Below, in pieces: positions 16,141 through 24,454 of a DNA stretch of 64,000 nucleotides. Within the stretch, counting starts at the first letter, position 1; every line of letters starts with the position of its first letter. Source of the DNA: Paracoccus aminovorans. Lineage in GTDB: Bacteria; Pseudomonadota; Alphaproteobacteria; Rhodobacterales; Rhodobacteraceae. The notes beneath the pieces were generated by a model that worked only from the letters and a program-made list of their open reading frames with translations, searched no databases and was not told the origin of the DNA. Made by a program: the position numbers and the translations under genes. The stretch lies in the NCBI RefSeq assembly GCF_001546115.1, contig NZ_KQ955208.1:403344-467343 (forward strand). Reading direction: 5' to 3'.

Positions 16141-16206
16141 CTGATGGTCCTCCTGAACAGGATATTTCTATCCCAGTGGGTGGACCACTTCAGTGGGGGC
16201 ACTCCA

Positions 16207-16958
16207 ACAGCCCGTTCTGGGACGAGTGGATGCCGCCGAACGGCTGGGGCTGCAAATGCTGGGTGCGCCAGGTGACCAAGGCGGAGGCGGCACGGCGCGG
16301 GATTTCCGAGGAACCCGACGTGCCGCAGACCGTGGTCGAGAACACGCGCACCGGCGAGGTGCGGATCGTCCCGCAGGGCATCGACCCAGGCTGGCAGCGC
16401 AACCCTGGCCAGATGCGCATGCAGGGCATGGAGGCCATGCTGGCGGAAAAGCTCGATCAGCTGCCCGAGGCCGCGCGCCAAGCGGCATTGCGCGACATCG
16501 CCACCAGCTGGCGGGTGCAGCGCATCATGGATGGTGCGCCCGGTCGCGCGCCGGTCGGCCAGTTGCCGACCCGGATCGCGGCCGAGGCCGGGCTGACCGA
16601 CCGGATGATCTGGGTGAACCACGACACGTTCCGGCATGTAGTTAGGGATCACGATCCCGCAGATGCCGCGTTCCGCAAGGCGCTGATGGCGCTGATTGCC
16701 AATGTCGATGGTGCCACGCTGGCCGCGTTGGAGGATCGCGGCGATGGTTTGAAGACCCTGCGGGTGCTGATCCCGTTCGACAGGTTCTTCCATGTGGCAG
16801 AGAGCGCAAAGCCCGCGAAAGCCCAACGTCAAACCGCGCTGATCCTGTGGTTTGACGATGCGATGCGTGTTCGGGCGATCATGCCCTCGACCGAGGCGCG
16901 ATTCCGCAAAGACGCTGCACGAGCCAATAATACGGTCATCGACCTGGGGGAATCGTGA
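16207..16958 (+). pseudogene. Mu gpF-like head morphogenesis protein, N-terminally truncated
   Basis: About 250 codons remain. NSPFWDEWMPPNGWGCKCWVRQ is the cysteine-containing C-terminal motif of the Mu gpF / SPP1 gp7 minor head protein family. A further ~200 residues contain PTRIAAEAGLTDRMIWVNHDTF, as found in Mu-like F proteins. The front half was removed where the IS3-family element ends at 16206. The upstream ATG at 16059 lies in the IS and gives only accidental fusion. Loss of gpF and the portal should prevent head assembly. Confidence 0.82.
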
Positions 16959-17015
16959 CCCGGAGGGGCGGCCATCCCTCGCGGCTCAAGGCCGGTAATC
17001 CATGGCTCGGGTCAC
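16955..17015. repeat. Nested hairpin region between gpF and gpI
   Basis: GTGACCCG (16955-16962) pairs with CGGGTCAC (17008-17015). Inside, GAGGG and CCCTC form a second small stem. It begins at the gpF stop codon. It may be a processing or attenuation structure between head genes. No T-tract follows. Confidence 0.4.
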
Positions 17016-17173
17016 ACCTTATATATGCGCCCGCTTAACCTGCGTTTCAAGCCCGGCTTAAACCCCTCGACAGGCGCCGATCTCTCTGGATAGGGTTGTG
17101 TCAGGGCCACCCCCGACAATCCCCGAAACATTTCAGAGGCTATCCGGCAACCGGCAATTGCGATGGTGCCGGC

Positions 17174-18154
17174 ATGTCGAAACGCTCCATCCTCCAATCC
17201 ATGCCGCTGGCGCTCTGCTCCGAAGAAGGGGCCGTGCCCGATTGGGTCCAGCTGACCCCGCAGGGTCCGTATCTGTCGTCTCGCGACGGCCGCGAATGGC
17301 AGCTCCCCGACCCCGACGCGGTGGTGCGCGCCTATGCCGACAGCCTGGCTGCCGGCATCGAGGCGCCGGTCGATTTCGAACATGCGACCCACGTCAAGGG
17401 CGAACGCGGCGAGCGGGCCGATGCCGTCGGCTGGGTCAAGGAGCTGGCCAACCGCGACGGCGCGCTCTGGGGCCGCATCGACTGGACCGAGACCGGCCGC
17501 GCAGCGGTCGCCTCGCGCGGATACCGCTATGTCAGCCCCGGCTTCTTCTTCTCGGCCGCGACCCGCGCCGTCGCCCGGTTGGCTTCGGTCGGCCTCACCA
17601 ACCTGCCGAACTTCGCTCTTCCCGCCCTGAACCGTGAACATCCTGAAACGGAGAACGACCCTATGGACCCTGCTGTCCTGGAGGCCCTCGGCCTCAAACC
17701 CACCGCCACCCCCGCCGATGCGGTGCTGGCGATCAACGGGCTGAAGTCGGCCGAGCAGCTGGCACTGAACCGCGCCGCGACCCCCGATCCCGAGAAGTTC
17801 GTGCCGAAGGCCGATCACCAGCTGGCGCTGAACCGCATCGCGGATTTTGAGGCCGGTGAGAAGACCCGCGCCGAAAAGGCTGCGACGGACGCCGTCGATG
17901 CAGCCATCGCTGCCGGCAAGATCGCGCCCGCCAGCCGCGACTACCACCTGGCGACCTGCCGCGCCGAGGGCGGGCTGGAGCGGTTCCAGGCGTTCGTCGC
18001 CGCGCAGCCGGTGATCGCGGCGCCCTCGAACCTCGACAAGAAACCGGGCACCCAGCCGGGCGCGCTCGGCGCCGACGAGCTGGCCGTTTGCCGCCAGTTC
18101 GGCATGTCCCCGGAAGAATTCGCGGCCGCACGTGCGGCCGAAGGCAAGGAGTAA
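17174..18154 (+). CDS. Mu gpI-like prohead protease with scaffold domain
   Basis: 326 residues. The N-terminal ~150 residues fit the Mu I protease family (VDFEHATHVKGERGERADAVGWVKEL with the conserved HAT motif, and GYRYVSPGFFFSA). The C-terminal part, rich in Ala/Glu with helices (~164-326), is the scaffold. In Mu the scaffold Z is also made separately from an internal start; such a start with a GGAG site is present at 17663. The ATG at 17174 begins the homology; an ATG at 17096 is open but unsupported. The major head gene follows after 6 bases. Confidence 0.88.
   Translation: MSKRSILQSMPLALCSEEGAVPDWVQLTPQGPYLSSRDGREWQLPDPDAVVRAYADSLAAGIEAPVDFEHATHVKGERGERADAVGWVKELANRDGALWGRIDWTETGRAAVASRGYRYVSPGFFFSAATRAVARLASVGLTNLPNFALPALNREHPETENDPMDPAVLEALGLKPTATPADAVLAINGLKSAEQLALNRAATPDPEKFVPKADHQLALNRIADFEAGEKTRAEKAATDAVDAAIAAGKIAPASRDYHLATCRAEGGLERFQAFVAAQPVIAAPSNLDKKPGTQPGALGADELAVCRQFGMSPEEFAAARAAEGKE
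17663..18154 (+). CDS. Scaffold protein (Mu gpZ-like) from internal start in the protease gene
   Basis: Codon 164 of the protease frame is ATG (MDPAVLEALGLKP), preceded by ACGGAGAACGACCCT, a good ribosome-binding sequence. It would yield a 163-residue, helix-rich protein covering exactly the scaffold region, like gpZ in phage Mu. It is inferred from sequence and family analogy. Confidence 0.6.
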   Translation: MDPAVLEALGLKPTATPADAVLAINGLKSAEQLALNRAATPDPEKFVPKADHQLALNRIADFEAGEKTRAEKAATDAVDAAIAAGKIAPASRDYHLATCRAEGGLERFQAFVAAQPVIAAPSNLDKKPGTQPGALGADELAVCRQFGMSPEEFAAARAAEGKE

Positions 18155-18160
18155 GCCCGC

Positions 18161-19075
18161 ATGGCCATTGTCAGCCCCGCCATCCTCACCGCCCTGAACA
18201 CGGGCGTGAAGAAGAACTTCCAGGACGGTTACAAGGAATTCCGCGCCAAGTCCTTCTGGGACAAGGTCGCCACCCTGATCCCGTCCACCACCTCCTCGAA
18301 CACCTATGGCTGGCTGGGCGACTTCCCGCAGCTGCGCGAATGGGTCGGCGATCGCGTCATCCGCGACATGAAGGCCAGCGGCTATTCGATCGAGAACAAG
18401 CTCTACGAGGCCACGCTGGGCGTGCAGCGCACCCAGATCGAGGATGACCAGTACGGCCATTTCGCCCCGGTCGCCTCGTCCATGGGTCAGGAGGCCGCGC
18501 AGCATCCCGACCGCCTGGTGCAGGCGGTGATCAATTCGGCCGGAACCTCGCTTTGCTTCGACGGCCAGTATTTCTTCGACACCGATCACCCGGTCTATGC
18601 CAACGTCGACGGCACCGGCGCCGCGACCTCGGTGTCGAACGTCGAGGCCGGGACCGATCCTGCCTGGTATCTGCTGGACTGCTCGAAGGTGCTGAAGCCC
18701 TTCATCTTCCAGGAGCGCACCAAGCCCGAGCTGGAGATGCGCTTCGACCCCAGCACCTCGGAAGCGGCCTTCATCCGCGACCAGTACCAGTGGGGCATCC
18801 GCTATCGCTGCAATGCCGGCTACGGCTTCTGGCAGCTGGCGCGCAAGTCGCAGGCGGCGCTGGACGCCACCAGCTTCGAGGCGGGCCGCACCTCCATGCG
18901 CACGCTGAAAGGCGATGGCGGCCGGCCGCTCGGCATCGTGCCGAACATCCTGCTGGTGCCGCCGTCGCTGGAAAGCGCGGCCGACCGGGTGGTGAACGTC
19001 AAGACGCTGCCGAACGGCGGCGACAACCCGAACTATGGCAAGGCCACCGTCGTGGTCATGGACTGGGTGGCCTGA
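18161..19075 (+). CDS. Major head subunit (Mu gpT-like)
   Basis: 304 residues, the usual length. It begins MAIVSPAILTALNTGVKKNFQDGY and contains YGWLGDFPQLREWVGDRV, FFDTDHPVY and PNILLVPPSLESAA, which are characteristic of the Mu T family. It forms the capsid shell after maturation by the upstream protease. Strong local context supports the call: protease/scaffold upstream, gp35/gp36-like genes downstream. Confidence 0.93.
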   Translation: MAIVSPAILTALNTGVKKNFQDGYKEFRAKSFWDKVATLIPSTTSSNTYGWLGDFPQLREWVGDRVIRDMKASGYSIENKLYEATLGVQRTQIEDDQYGHFAPVASSMGQEAAQHPDRLVQAVINSAGTSLCFDGQYFFDTDHPVYANVDGTGAATSVSNVEAGTDPAWYLLDCSKVLKPFIFQERTKPELEMRFDPSTSEAAFIRDQYQWGIRYRCNAGYGFWQLARKSQAALDATSFEAGRTSMRTLKGDGGRPLGIVPNILLVPPSLESAADRVVNVKTLPNGGDNPNYGKATVVVMDWVA

Positions 19076-19077
19076 TC

Positions 19078-19449
19078 ATGAAGCTCCTTGTTCGCACCAC
19101 CGCGCCCTCGGGCACCTTTCATCGCGCCGGCCGCGCCTGGACCAAGGAGGGCACCGTCCTCGACCGGGACGACCTGACCCGCGAAACCTGGGAGATCCTG
19201 CGCGCCGAGCCGCTGATCCATATCGGCCCGGCGCCAGACGATGCCGAGGTCGCGGCGTCCGAGGCGGCCTCTCTGACCCTCGCGGTTCGTCGCGCCATCG
19301 CCGGTCTCGACAACGAGGGCTTCGGCCAGGACGGCACGCCGCTCCTGGACGCGGTCCGCAAGGCGATGCCCGAGGGCAGCCCCGCGATCACCAAGAAGCT
19401 CGTTTCGGACATCTGGGCCGAGCTGAAGGCGGAAACCGCCGGGCAGTAA
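19078..19449 (+). CDS. Small Mu-like head-region protein (gp35/HI1506-like)
   Basis: 123 residues starting MKLLVRTTAPSGTFHRAGRAW two bases after the gpT stop. The N-terminal ~45 residues resemble the Mu FluMu N-terminal fold; the C-terminal half (LAVRRAIAGLDNEGFGQDG..., VSDIWAEL) resembles a small helical HeH/SAP-like domain. The position between gpT and gp36 matches Mu gp35. Its role in the virion is unknown. Confidence 0.6.
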   Translation: MKLLVRTTAPSGTFHRAGRAWTKEGTVLDRDDLTRETWEILRAEPLIHIGPAPDDAEVAASEAASLTLAVRRAIAGLDNEGFGQDGTPLLDAVRKAMPEGSPAITKKLVSDIWAELKAETAGQ

Positions 19450-19533
19450 CGGCCGGGACAAGGTCGAAGCCCCGCAAAGGGGCCTGCGCGGGGGCGGCGA
19501 TGTTGCCCCCGTTTCCATGGAAGGATGAGCCCC

Positions 19534-19986
19534 ATGCCTTACGCCAGCCAAGCCGACATCGTCGATCTCTATGGGGCCAATGCCCTGGTCGTCGCCGACC
19601 GCGACGGCGACGGCGTGCCGGATGCCGATGCGGTGACCCGGGCGCTCAACCTGTCCTCGGGCGAGATGGATACCTACATCGGCCGTCGCTACAGTCTGCC
19701 GCTGCCGGCGCTGACGGTCTCCTCGGCCGCGCACCTGACCCAGCTCTGCGTCGACATCGCTGTCTATCGCCTGGCGCTGTCCCAGGACGTGGCCACAACC
19801 GAGCATCGGGTCCGATATGATGACGCGCTGTCGGTGCTGACCAAGATCGCCGACGGCCGCGCGGCGCTTTCCCTGGCACCGCCCACCCCGGGCGACGAAG
19901 GCGAGCCCGAGGTCACCGGCCCGCAGCCCATCGTTGCCGGCGGTCCCGAGCGGCTGTTTTCCCGCGAGAAGATGAGGGATCTGTGA
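19534..19986 (+). CDS. DUF1320 protein (Mu gp36-like)
   Basis: 150 residues. MPYASQADIVDLYG, SGEMDTYIGRRYSLPLP and LCVDIAVYRL are typical of the DUF1320 family, a head-tail connector component. I prefer the ATG at 19534 (AAGGA 8 bases before) to the one at 19525, which lies inside that ribosome site. Confidence 0.85.
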   Translation: MPYASQADIVDLYGANALVVADRDGDGVPDADAVTRALNLSSGEMDTYIGRRYSLPLPALTVSSAAHLTQLCVDIAVYRLALSQDVATTEHRVRYDDALSVLTKIADGRAALSLAPPTPGDEGEPEVTGPQPIVAGGPERLFSREKMRDL

Positions 19987-20423
19987 TGACCGGCGTTGCC
20001 GTCGAAACCGATGTCAGGATCCCGCTCAGCGCGCTGACGCGGCTGACCGACGACGAGCTGGCGCTGATCGCCTATGAGATCGGCACCCTGATCGAGGATC
20101 AGACCAAGCTGCGCGTCGCCGACGAAAAGACCGCGCCCGACGGCAGCGCCTGGCCGGCATGGTCCGAGGCCTATGCCGAAACCTGCAAGCCGCATCACAG
20201 CCTGCTGGTCGACCAGGGCAACCCGGGCCTGTTGGAGAGCATCCAGAACTACACCACCGGGATGCAGGCCGTGGTCGGCACCAATCTGGTCTATGGCGCG
20301 ATCCACCAGTTCGGCTCCGAGGACGGCACCCTGCCGGCACGCGAATATCTCGGCCTCTCGGCCGACAACCGCACCGCGATCGAAGACCTGGTCGTCGGCC
20401 GCATTGAGGAGCTGCTGCAATGA
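19986..20423 (+). CDS. Virion morphogenesis protein (Mu gpG-like)
   Basis: 145 residues. LTDDELALIAYEIGTLIEDQTKLRVADEKTAPDG and LVYGAIHQFG are the core of the phage_tail_S/virion morphogenesis family. The ATG overlaps the gp36 stop as TGATG; an in-frame GTG at 19983 is possible. In P2 (gpS) and Mu (gpG) these act in tail completion or head-tail joining. Confidence 0.83.
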   Translation: MTGVAVETDVRIPLSALTRLTDDELALIAYEIGTLIEDQTKLRVADEKTAPDGSAWPAWSEAYAETCKPHHSLLVDQGNPGLLESIQNYTTGMQAVVGTNLVYGAIHQFGSEDGTLPAREYLGLSADNRTAIEDLVVGRIEELLQ

Positions 20424-20986
20424 GCCGGCTCGTCACCCCGCCGGATCTGCTCGGCACGCTGCCCGCGACCGTGGCCGGCGTCATCCATGCCACCCTGCCG
20501 GGCCTGCGCGAATGCCGGGGCATCGCCGGCCGGCTGAATGTCGAGCAGATCAAGCAGCTGGGGATCAAGACCCCGGCGGTGCTGGTCAGCCGGCTGCGCG
20601 CGCGCCAGGACAAGACCTATGCCGGCCCGCATCGCACCTTCCGGCTGCAGCTCGCGGCCTTCATCCTGTGCAAGGACGAGCTGGGCCTGCAGCGCGACCT
20701 GGCGGCGGCGAACATCGCCCAGGTGCTCCTGAACCTGATCCCGGATCAGCAATGGGGTCTCGACGATGACCTGATGCCGGCCGAAGCCGTCACCGAAGAG
20801 CCGCTGGTCTCGATCGACGCCAACAAGCAGGGCCTCGCCCTGACCGCGGTGCTCTGGGAGCAGGTCGCGGCGCTGTCGCCATTCCCGGCCTCCGAGCCGA
20901 TCACGCCCGAGGTCTACCTGGGCCAGATGCCGCAGATCGGCGCGGCCCACGAGGACGATTACCAGCTGATCGGGGGTGCGCCATGA
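20420..20986 (+). CDS. DUF1834 protein (Mu gp37-like)
   Basis: 188 residues; the start overlaps gpG as ATGA. It fits the gp37/DUF1834 family by position and by GLRECRGIAGRLNVEQIKQLG, then RTFRLQLAAFILCKDE. It is thought to be a tail terminator/connector component. It is followed by the P2-type baseplate genes with a 4-base overlap. Confidence 0.7.
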   Translation: MSRLVTPPDLLGTLPATVAGVIHATLPGLRECRGIAGRLNVEQIKQLGIKTPAVLVSRLRARQDKTYAGPHRTFRLQLAAFILCKDELGLQRDLAAANIAQVLLNLIPDQQWGLDDDLMPAEAVTEEPLVSIDANKQGLALTAVLWEQVAALSPFPASEPITPEVYLGQMPQIGAAHEDDYQLIGGAP

Positions 20987-21435
20987 CGCTTTCCGCCGCC
21001 GAGGCCGACCGCCGGATCGCCAATGTGCTGACGGTGGGCACCGTGGTCTCGATCGACAATGGCAGCGGGCGCGCCCGCGTCCGCATCGGCGAGTTGGAGA
21101 CGCCGCCGATTCCGGTGATGCAGCTGCGCTCCGGTACTATCCGCATGCATTGGATGCCGAGCCCGGGCGAACAGGTGACCATCGCCGCGCCCTCGGGCGA
21201 CATGGCGCGGGCCTTCGTGATGGGCGCGCTGCCGATCGACGGCAACATGGTCGCGCCCGACGCCGGCAGCCCGACCATGGATCTGGGCGGAGGCACCCTG
21301 CGCATCATCGGCAATCTTTACATCGAGGGCGATGTCGAGGTCACGGGCGACGTGGTCGCTTCGGGGGTCTCGCTCGTCCACCACACCCATGGCGGCGTCC
21401 AGCGCGGCGGTGCCGATACCGAGGAGCCCAACTGA
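20983..21435 (+). CDS. Baseplate assembly protein V (P2 gpV / Mu gp45-like)
   Basis: 150 residues. It has an N-terminal OB-like domain (GTVVSIDNGSGRARVRIGE), a PGEQVTIAAPSGD middle, and ends with the metal-site motif VSLVHHTHGGV of the spike tip, as in P2 gpV. It forms the membrane-piercing spike. It overlaps both neighbours by 1-4 bases. Confidence 0.9.
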   Translation: MTLSAAEADRRIANVLTVGTVVSIDNGSGRARVRIGELETPPIPVMQLRSGTIRMHWMPSPGEQVTIAAPSGDMARAFVMGALPIDGNMVAPDAGSPTMDLGGGTLRIIGNLYIEGDVEVTGDVVASGVSLVHHTHGGVQRGGADTEEPN

Positions 21436-21623
21436 TGGTTAAAGCCCCCCTTAAACAGACCTATCGCGCCCGCGCGGATGGCTGGATCGCCGGCCAGCGC
21501 GTCGAGAAGGACGCACTGCTGGAGCTGACGCCGGATCAGGCCAAGTACGAGCCGGTCGACCTGGAGCCGACCCCGGCCGAGAAGACCGCCACGAAGCGCC
21601 GCGCCGAGGCCGAGCCGTCGTGA
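21435..21623 (+). CDS. Small basic phage protein of unknown function
   Basis: 62 residues, TGATG overlap with gene V and GTGA overlap with gpW. It begins MVKAPLKQTYRARADGWIAGQ and ends in a charged tail (KRRAEAEPS). No family is recognised. Tight coupling to the baseplate genes suggests a tail role. Confidence 0.6.
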   Translation: MVKAPLKQTYRARADGWIAGQRVEKDALLELTPDQAKYEPVDLEPTPAEKTATKRRAEAEPS

Positions 21624-21952
21624 TCGGAACCTCGCGTCTCACCGGCCGGCCGATCGACCAGGACGAACACCTGACCCAGTCGATCACCGACATCCTGACC
21701 ACGCCCAAGGGCAGTCGGGTGATGCGGCGCGACTATGGATCCCGGCTGCCCAAGCTGATCGACGCGCCGATGAACGGCGAAACCATCGTCGATGTCTTCG
21801 CGGCGACGGCCGAGGCGCTGGACCGCTGGGAGCCGCGCCTGCGGCTGCGCCGGGTCGAGATCACCGGCACCGCGGCCGGCGTCATGGCCCTGCGGCTGAC
21901 CGGCGATGTCCTGACCGGGCCGGTCACCGTCAACACCGAGGTGACGCTGTGA
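21620..21952 (+). CDS. Baseplate protein W (P2 gpW / T4 gp25 family)
   Basis: 110 residues from GTG at 21620. SITDILTTPKGSRVMRRDYGSRLPKLIDAP is the gp25-type signature. It is a baseplate wedge component related to type VI TssE. Overlaps of 4 bases with both neighbours. Confidence 0.92.
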   Translation: MIGTSRLTGRPIDQDEHLTQSITDILTTPKGSRVMRRDYGSRLPKLIDAPMNGETIVDVFAATAEALDRWEPRLRLRRVEITGTAAGVMALRLTGDVLTGPVTVNTEVTL

Positions 21953-22842
21953 GCATCCGCCAAGACATCGACCTGTCGGCGCTGCCGCTGCCCGATGCGA
22001 TCGAGCAACTGGACTACGAGGCCATCCTGTCGGAGATGCGCGCGCTCCTGGTCGCGCTCGCGCCGGATCTGGCCGATGCCCTGAAGCTCGAAAGCGACCC
22101 GCTCTCGAAACTGACCGAGGTCGGGGCTCTGCGCGAGGTGATCGTGCGGGCGCGGGCCAATGACAGCGTGCGCGCGGTCATCCTGGCGCTGGCCACGGGC
22201 TCGACCCTCGACCAGTTGGTCGCGCTCCTCGGCGTCGCGCGCCAGACCGTGATCGATGCCGACCCCGAGGCAGTGCCACCCGTCGAAGCGGTCTATGAGG
22301 ATGACGCCAGCCTGCGCCGGCGCGCCCAGCTGAGCTGGGAGGGCATGACGACGGCCGGCACCGTGGGCGCCTATACGTTCCATGCGCTCTCGGCCGACGG
22401 CCGGGTGCGCGATGTCGCCGTCACCAGCCCGGAGCCGGGCGTGGTCCTGGTGACGGTCCTGTCGCATGAGGATGACGGCACCCCCTCGGCCGAGCTTCTG
22501 GATGCGGTGGCAGAGGTGCTTGAGGAGATGCGGCCGCTCTGCGACGACGTGCAGGTGGCGGCGCCCGGTTTCGTGGATTTCTCGGTCTCGGCCGTGCTGC
22601 ATCTGACCAGCGGTCCCGGCGCCGAGATCGTCCAGGCCACCGCGCTCGCCGCCGTGGCCGACTATGTCCAGGACGCGCTGGCGGTCGGCCGGATCGTGCG
22701 CCAGGGCGCGCTGCTGGCCCGGCTCTACCAGACCGGCGTCGAGTCGGTGACGCTGACCGCGCCCCTGGGCGACATCGATCCGGGCCGCATCGGCGTGGCG
22801 CGTGCCGTGTCGATCGACATCAGCACGGAGGTGCTGGCGTGA
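21949..22842 (+). CDS. Baseplate protein J (P2 gpJ-like)
   Basis: 297 residues from GTG at 21949. It has the baseplate J domain (LDQLVALLGVARQ, RRRAQLSWEGMTTAGTVGAYTFHALSADGRVRDVAVTSPEPG) and a C-terminal repeat (VADYVQDALAVGRIV...ALLARLYQTGVES). It forms the edge of the baseplate and carries tail protein I. Confidence 0.92.
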   Translation: MSIRQDIDLSALPLPDAIEQLDYEAILSEMRALLVALAPDLADALKLESDPLSKLTEVGALREVIVRARANDSVRAVILALATGSTLDQLVALLGVARQTVIDADPEAVPPVEAVYEDDASLRRRAQLSWEGMTTAGTVGAYTFHALSADGRVRDVAVTSPEPGVVLVTVLSHEDDGTPSAELLDAVAEVLEEMRPLCDDVQVAAPGFVDFSVSAVLHLTSGPGAEIVQATALAAVADYVQDALAVGRIVRQGALLARLYQTGVESVTLTAPLGDIDPGRIGVARAVSIDISTEVLA

Positions 22843-23423
22843 CCGACCTCTTGCCCGCGAACAGCACCGCGGCCGAGCGCGCGATCAGCGACGCCATGGC
22901 CCGTGCCTGGGCCATCGCCACGCCTGCGGACCTGATGTGGGATCCGGCGCGGATCCCGGCCGAATACCTGCCGTGGCTCGCCTGGGCCGCGTCGGTGGAT
23001 CACTGGGATCCCGATTGGACCGAGGCCGAGAAGCGTACGGCCATCGCCGGATCGGCCGCGTGGCACCGGATCAAGGGCACGCGCGGCTCGGTCCTGACCG
23101 TGCTGGCCCAGCTGGGGCATGAGGAAGCGGTGCTGATCGAAGACCGCGACCTGCCGCGCCTCGGCGACGATGGGCTGGCGCTCGGCGGCGCCTGGGTGCT
23201 TGGCCCGTCCGGTCCCTCCTGGGCTGATTACTGGGTCGAGGTCCAGAGCCGGATCCGGCGTGGCGAGGCGGACGAGATCAAGGCCCGGCTGGACGGAGTC
23301 GTGCCGGCGCGGTGCCGGCTGCGCGTCATCAGCCTGACGGCCCAGCAATACCTGCTGGGCGATGATCATTGGCTGATCGGCGACGATGTCGCGATCGGCA
23401 ACATCTACATCTACGAGGTCTGA
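22839..23423 (+). CDS. Tail protein I (P2 gpI-like)
   Basis: 194 residues from GTG at 22839, overlapping gpJ. PANSTAAERAISDAMA, YLPWLAWAASVDHWDPDWTEAEKR and HRIKGTRGSVL are typical of the family. It bridges the baseplate to the tail fibres. The fibre genes follow, as expected for P2 order. Confidence 0.9.
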   Translation: MTDLLPANSTAAERAISDAMARAWAIATPADLMWDPARIPAEYLPWLAWAASVDHWDPDWTEAEKRTAIAGSAAWHRIKGTRGSVLTVLAQLGHEEAVLIEDRDLPRLGDDGLALGGAWVLGPSGPSWADYWVEVQSRIRRGEADEIKARLDGVVPARCRLRVISLTAQQYLLGDDHWLIGDDVAIGNIYIYEV

Positions 23424-23425
23424 AA

Positions 23426-24445
23426 ATGGTCGATGAAGCCACTGTCCCGCGCTTTGATGAAACCGGCGATGAATACCCGGCTACCGTGCCGATGCTGCAA
23501 AACGGCATGCGACCCACCGGCGGCGCGGTCAATCCGGCGACGGATGAAGGGCTGCTGAACTGGCCGCTGCGCGAGATCGTCAAGAGGATCGGCTGGCTCA
23601 AGCGCCGCTATGACGCCATGGCGGCCAAGGCCGACACGACCGTCACCGTCGGCCCTGGCGGCCAATATGCCACCCTGAACGCGGCGCTGGCGGCGCTGTC
23701 GGAAAAGCGCCCGGTCTACAAGCAGGGTGGCATCTCGACCGAGGTGCGCCTGCTGTCCGGCTATGTCATGGCCGAGCAGGTGCTGCTGGTCGGGGCCAAC
23801 CTCGGCTGGATCGCCATCACGGCGGTCGAGGCGGAGGTCATGATCGACCGTTCGGCGCTGATCCGCAACTTCGGCGGCACCTATCCCGCGTTCGGGGTGG
23901 GCTCCGGTGGCACGCTGCCGCTGATCCGTACGCTCTTCACCATGAACGGCACCGGCGATGGCACCAACCGCGCCGGGCTGCACGCGGTCTCGACCGGGTC
24001 CGCCGCCCTCGGCGCGGGCGCCGGCTTCAAGAACTGCGGCGGGGACGCGATCAGGGTCGAGACCTCGGGCCAGGTCTCGGCCAATGAAACGATCCTGACC
24101 GGCGCCGGGGGTTGCGGCGTGTCGGCGGCCGGTGGGACGCGGGTCGCGGTGCAGGGTGCCAACCTGTCGAACGCCGTCGATACGGCCATCTACGCCACCC
24201 ACGGCGCGGTGGTGCATGCGGCCCTGGCGATCTGCACCGGCGCCAACCTGCGCGGCATCCGCGCCACGCGCGCGGCGACCATCAACGCCGTGCTGGCCGA
24301 TGCCCGGCGCAATGGCCCGAGCGGCGCCGATACCAATACCGATTTTGTCGTGGGCGAAGGCGGGACCATCGTCGCAAACGGCGCAACGGGCGGTACCAAC
24401 GTCACCACCAACACCGTGGCCGCCACCGGCATCATCTACAAATAA
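23426..24445 (+). CDS. Tail fibre/receptor-binding protein with beta-helix-like repeats
   Basis: 339 residues. The first ~70 (PATVPMLQNGMRPTGGAVNPATDEGLLNWPLREIVKRIGWLKRRYD) resemble a phage fibre attachment region. From GPGGQYATLNAALAAL onward a Gly/Ala/Thr-rich series of short strands (VRLLSGYVMAEQVLL, GVSAAGGTRVAVQGANLSNA) looks like a right-handed beta-helix, as in polysaccharide-binding tail spikes. No catalytic residues can be assigned. It is the first of a four-gene adhesion block. ATG at 23426 follows the gpI stop by 2 bases. Confidence 0.7.
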   Translation: MVDEATVPRFDETGDEYPATVPMLQNGMRPTGGAVNPATDEGLLNWPLREIVKRIGWLKRRYDAMAAKADTTVTVGPGGQYATLNAALAALSEKRPVYKQGGISTEVRLLSGYVMAEQVLLVGANLGWIAITAVEAEVMIDRSALIRNFGGTYPAFGVGSGGTLPLIRTLFTMNGTGDGTNRAGLHAVSTGSAALGAGAGFKNCGGDAIRVETSGQVSANETILTGAGGCGVSAAGGTRVAVQGANLSNAVDTAIYATHGAVVHAALAICTGANLRGIRATRAATINAVLADARRNGPSGADTNTDFVVGEGGTIVANGATGGTNVTTNTVAATGIIYK

Positions 24446-24454
24446 GGGGCCGTC

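Larger units (their letters stand above)
14980..16206 (-). mobile_element. IS3-family (IS407-like) insertion sequence, intact, 1227 bp
   Basis: Imperfect inverted ends TGGACTGCCCCCACCGAGTGG (14980) and, inverted, TGGAGTGCCCCCACTGAAGTGG (ending 16206) enclose orfA and orfB with a frameshift signal. The flanks differ (GGGG and ACAG), so there is no target duplication. Taken with the truncated phage genes on both sides, this suggests a deletion between two copies of the element or an adjacent deletion after insertion. Confidence 0.9.
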
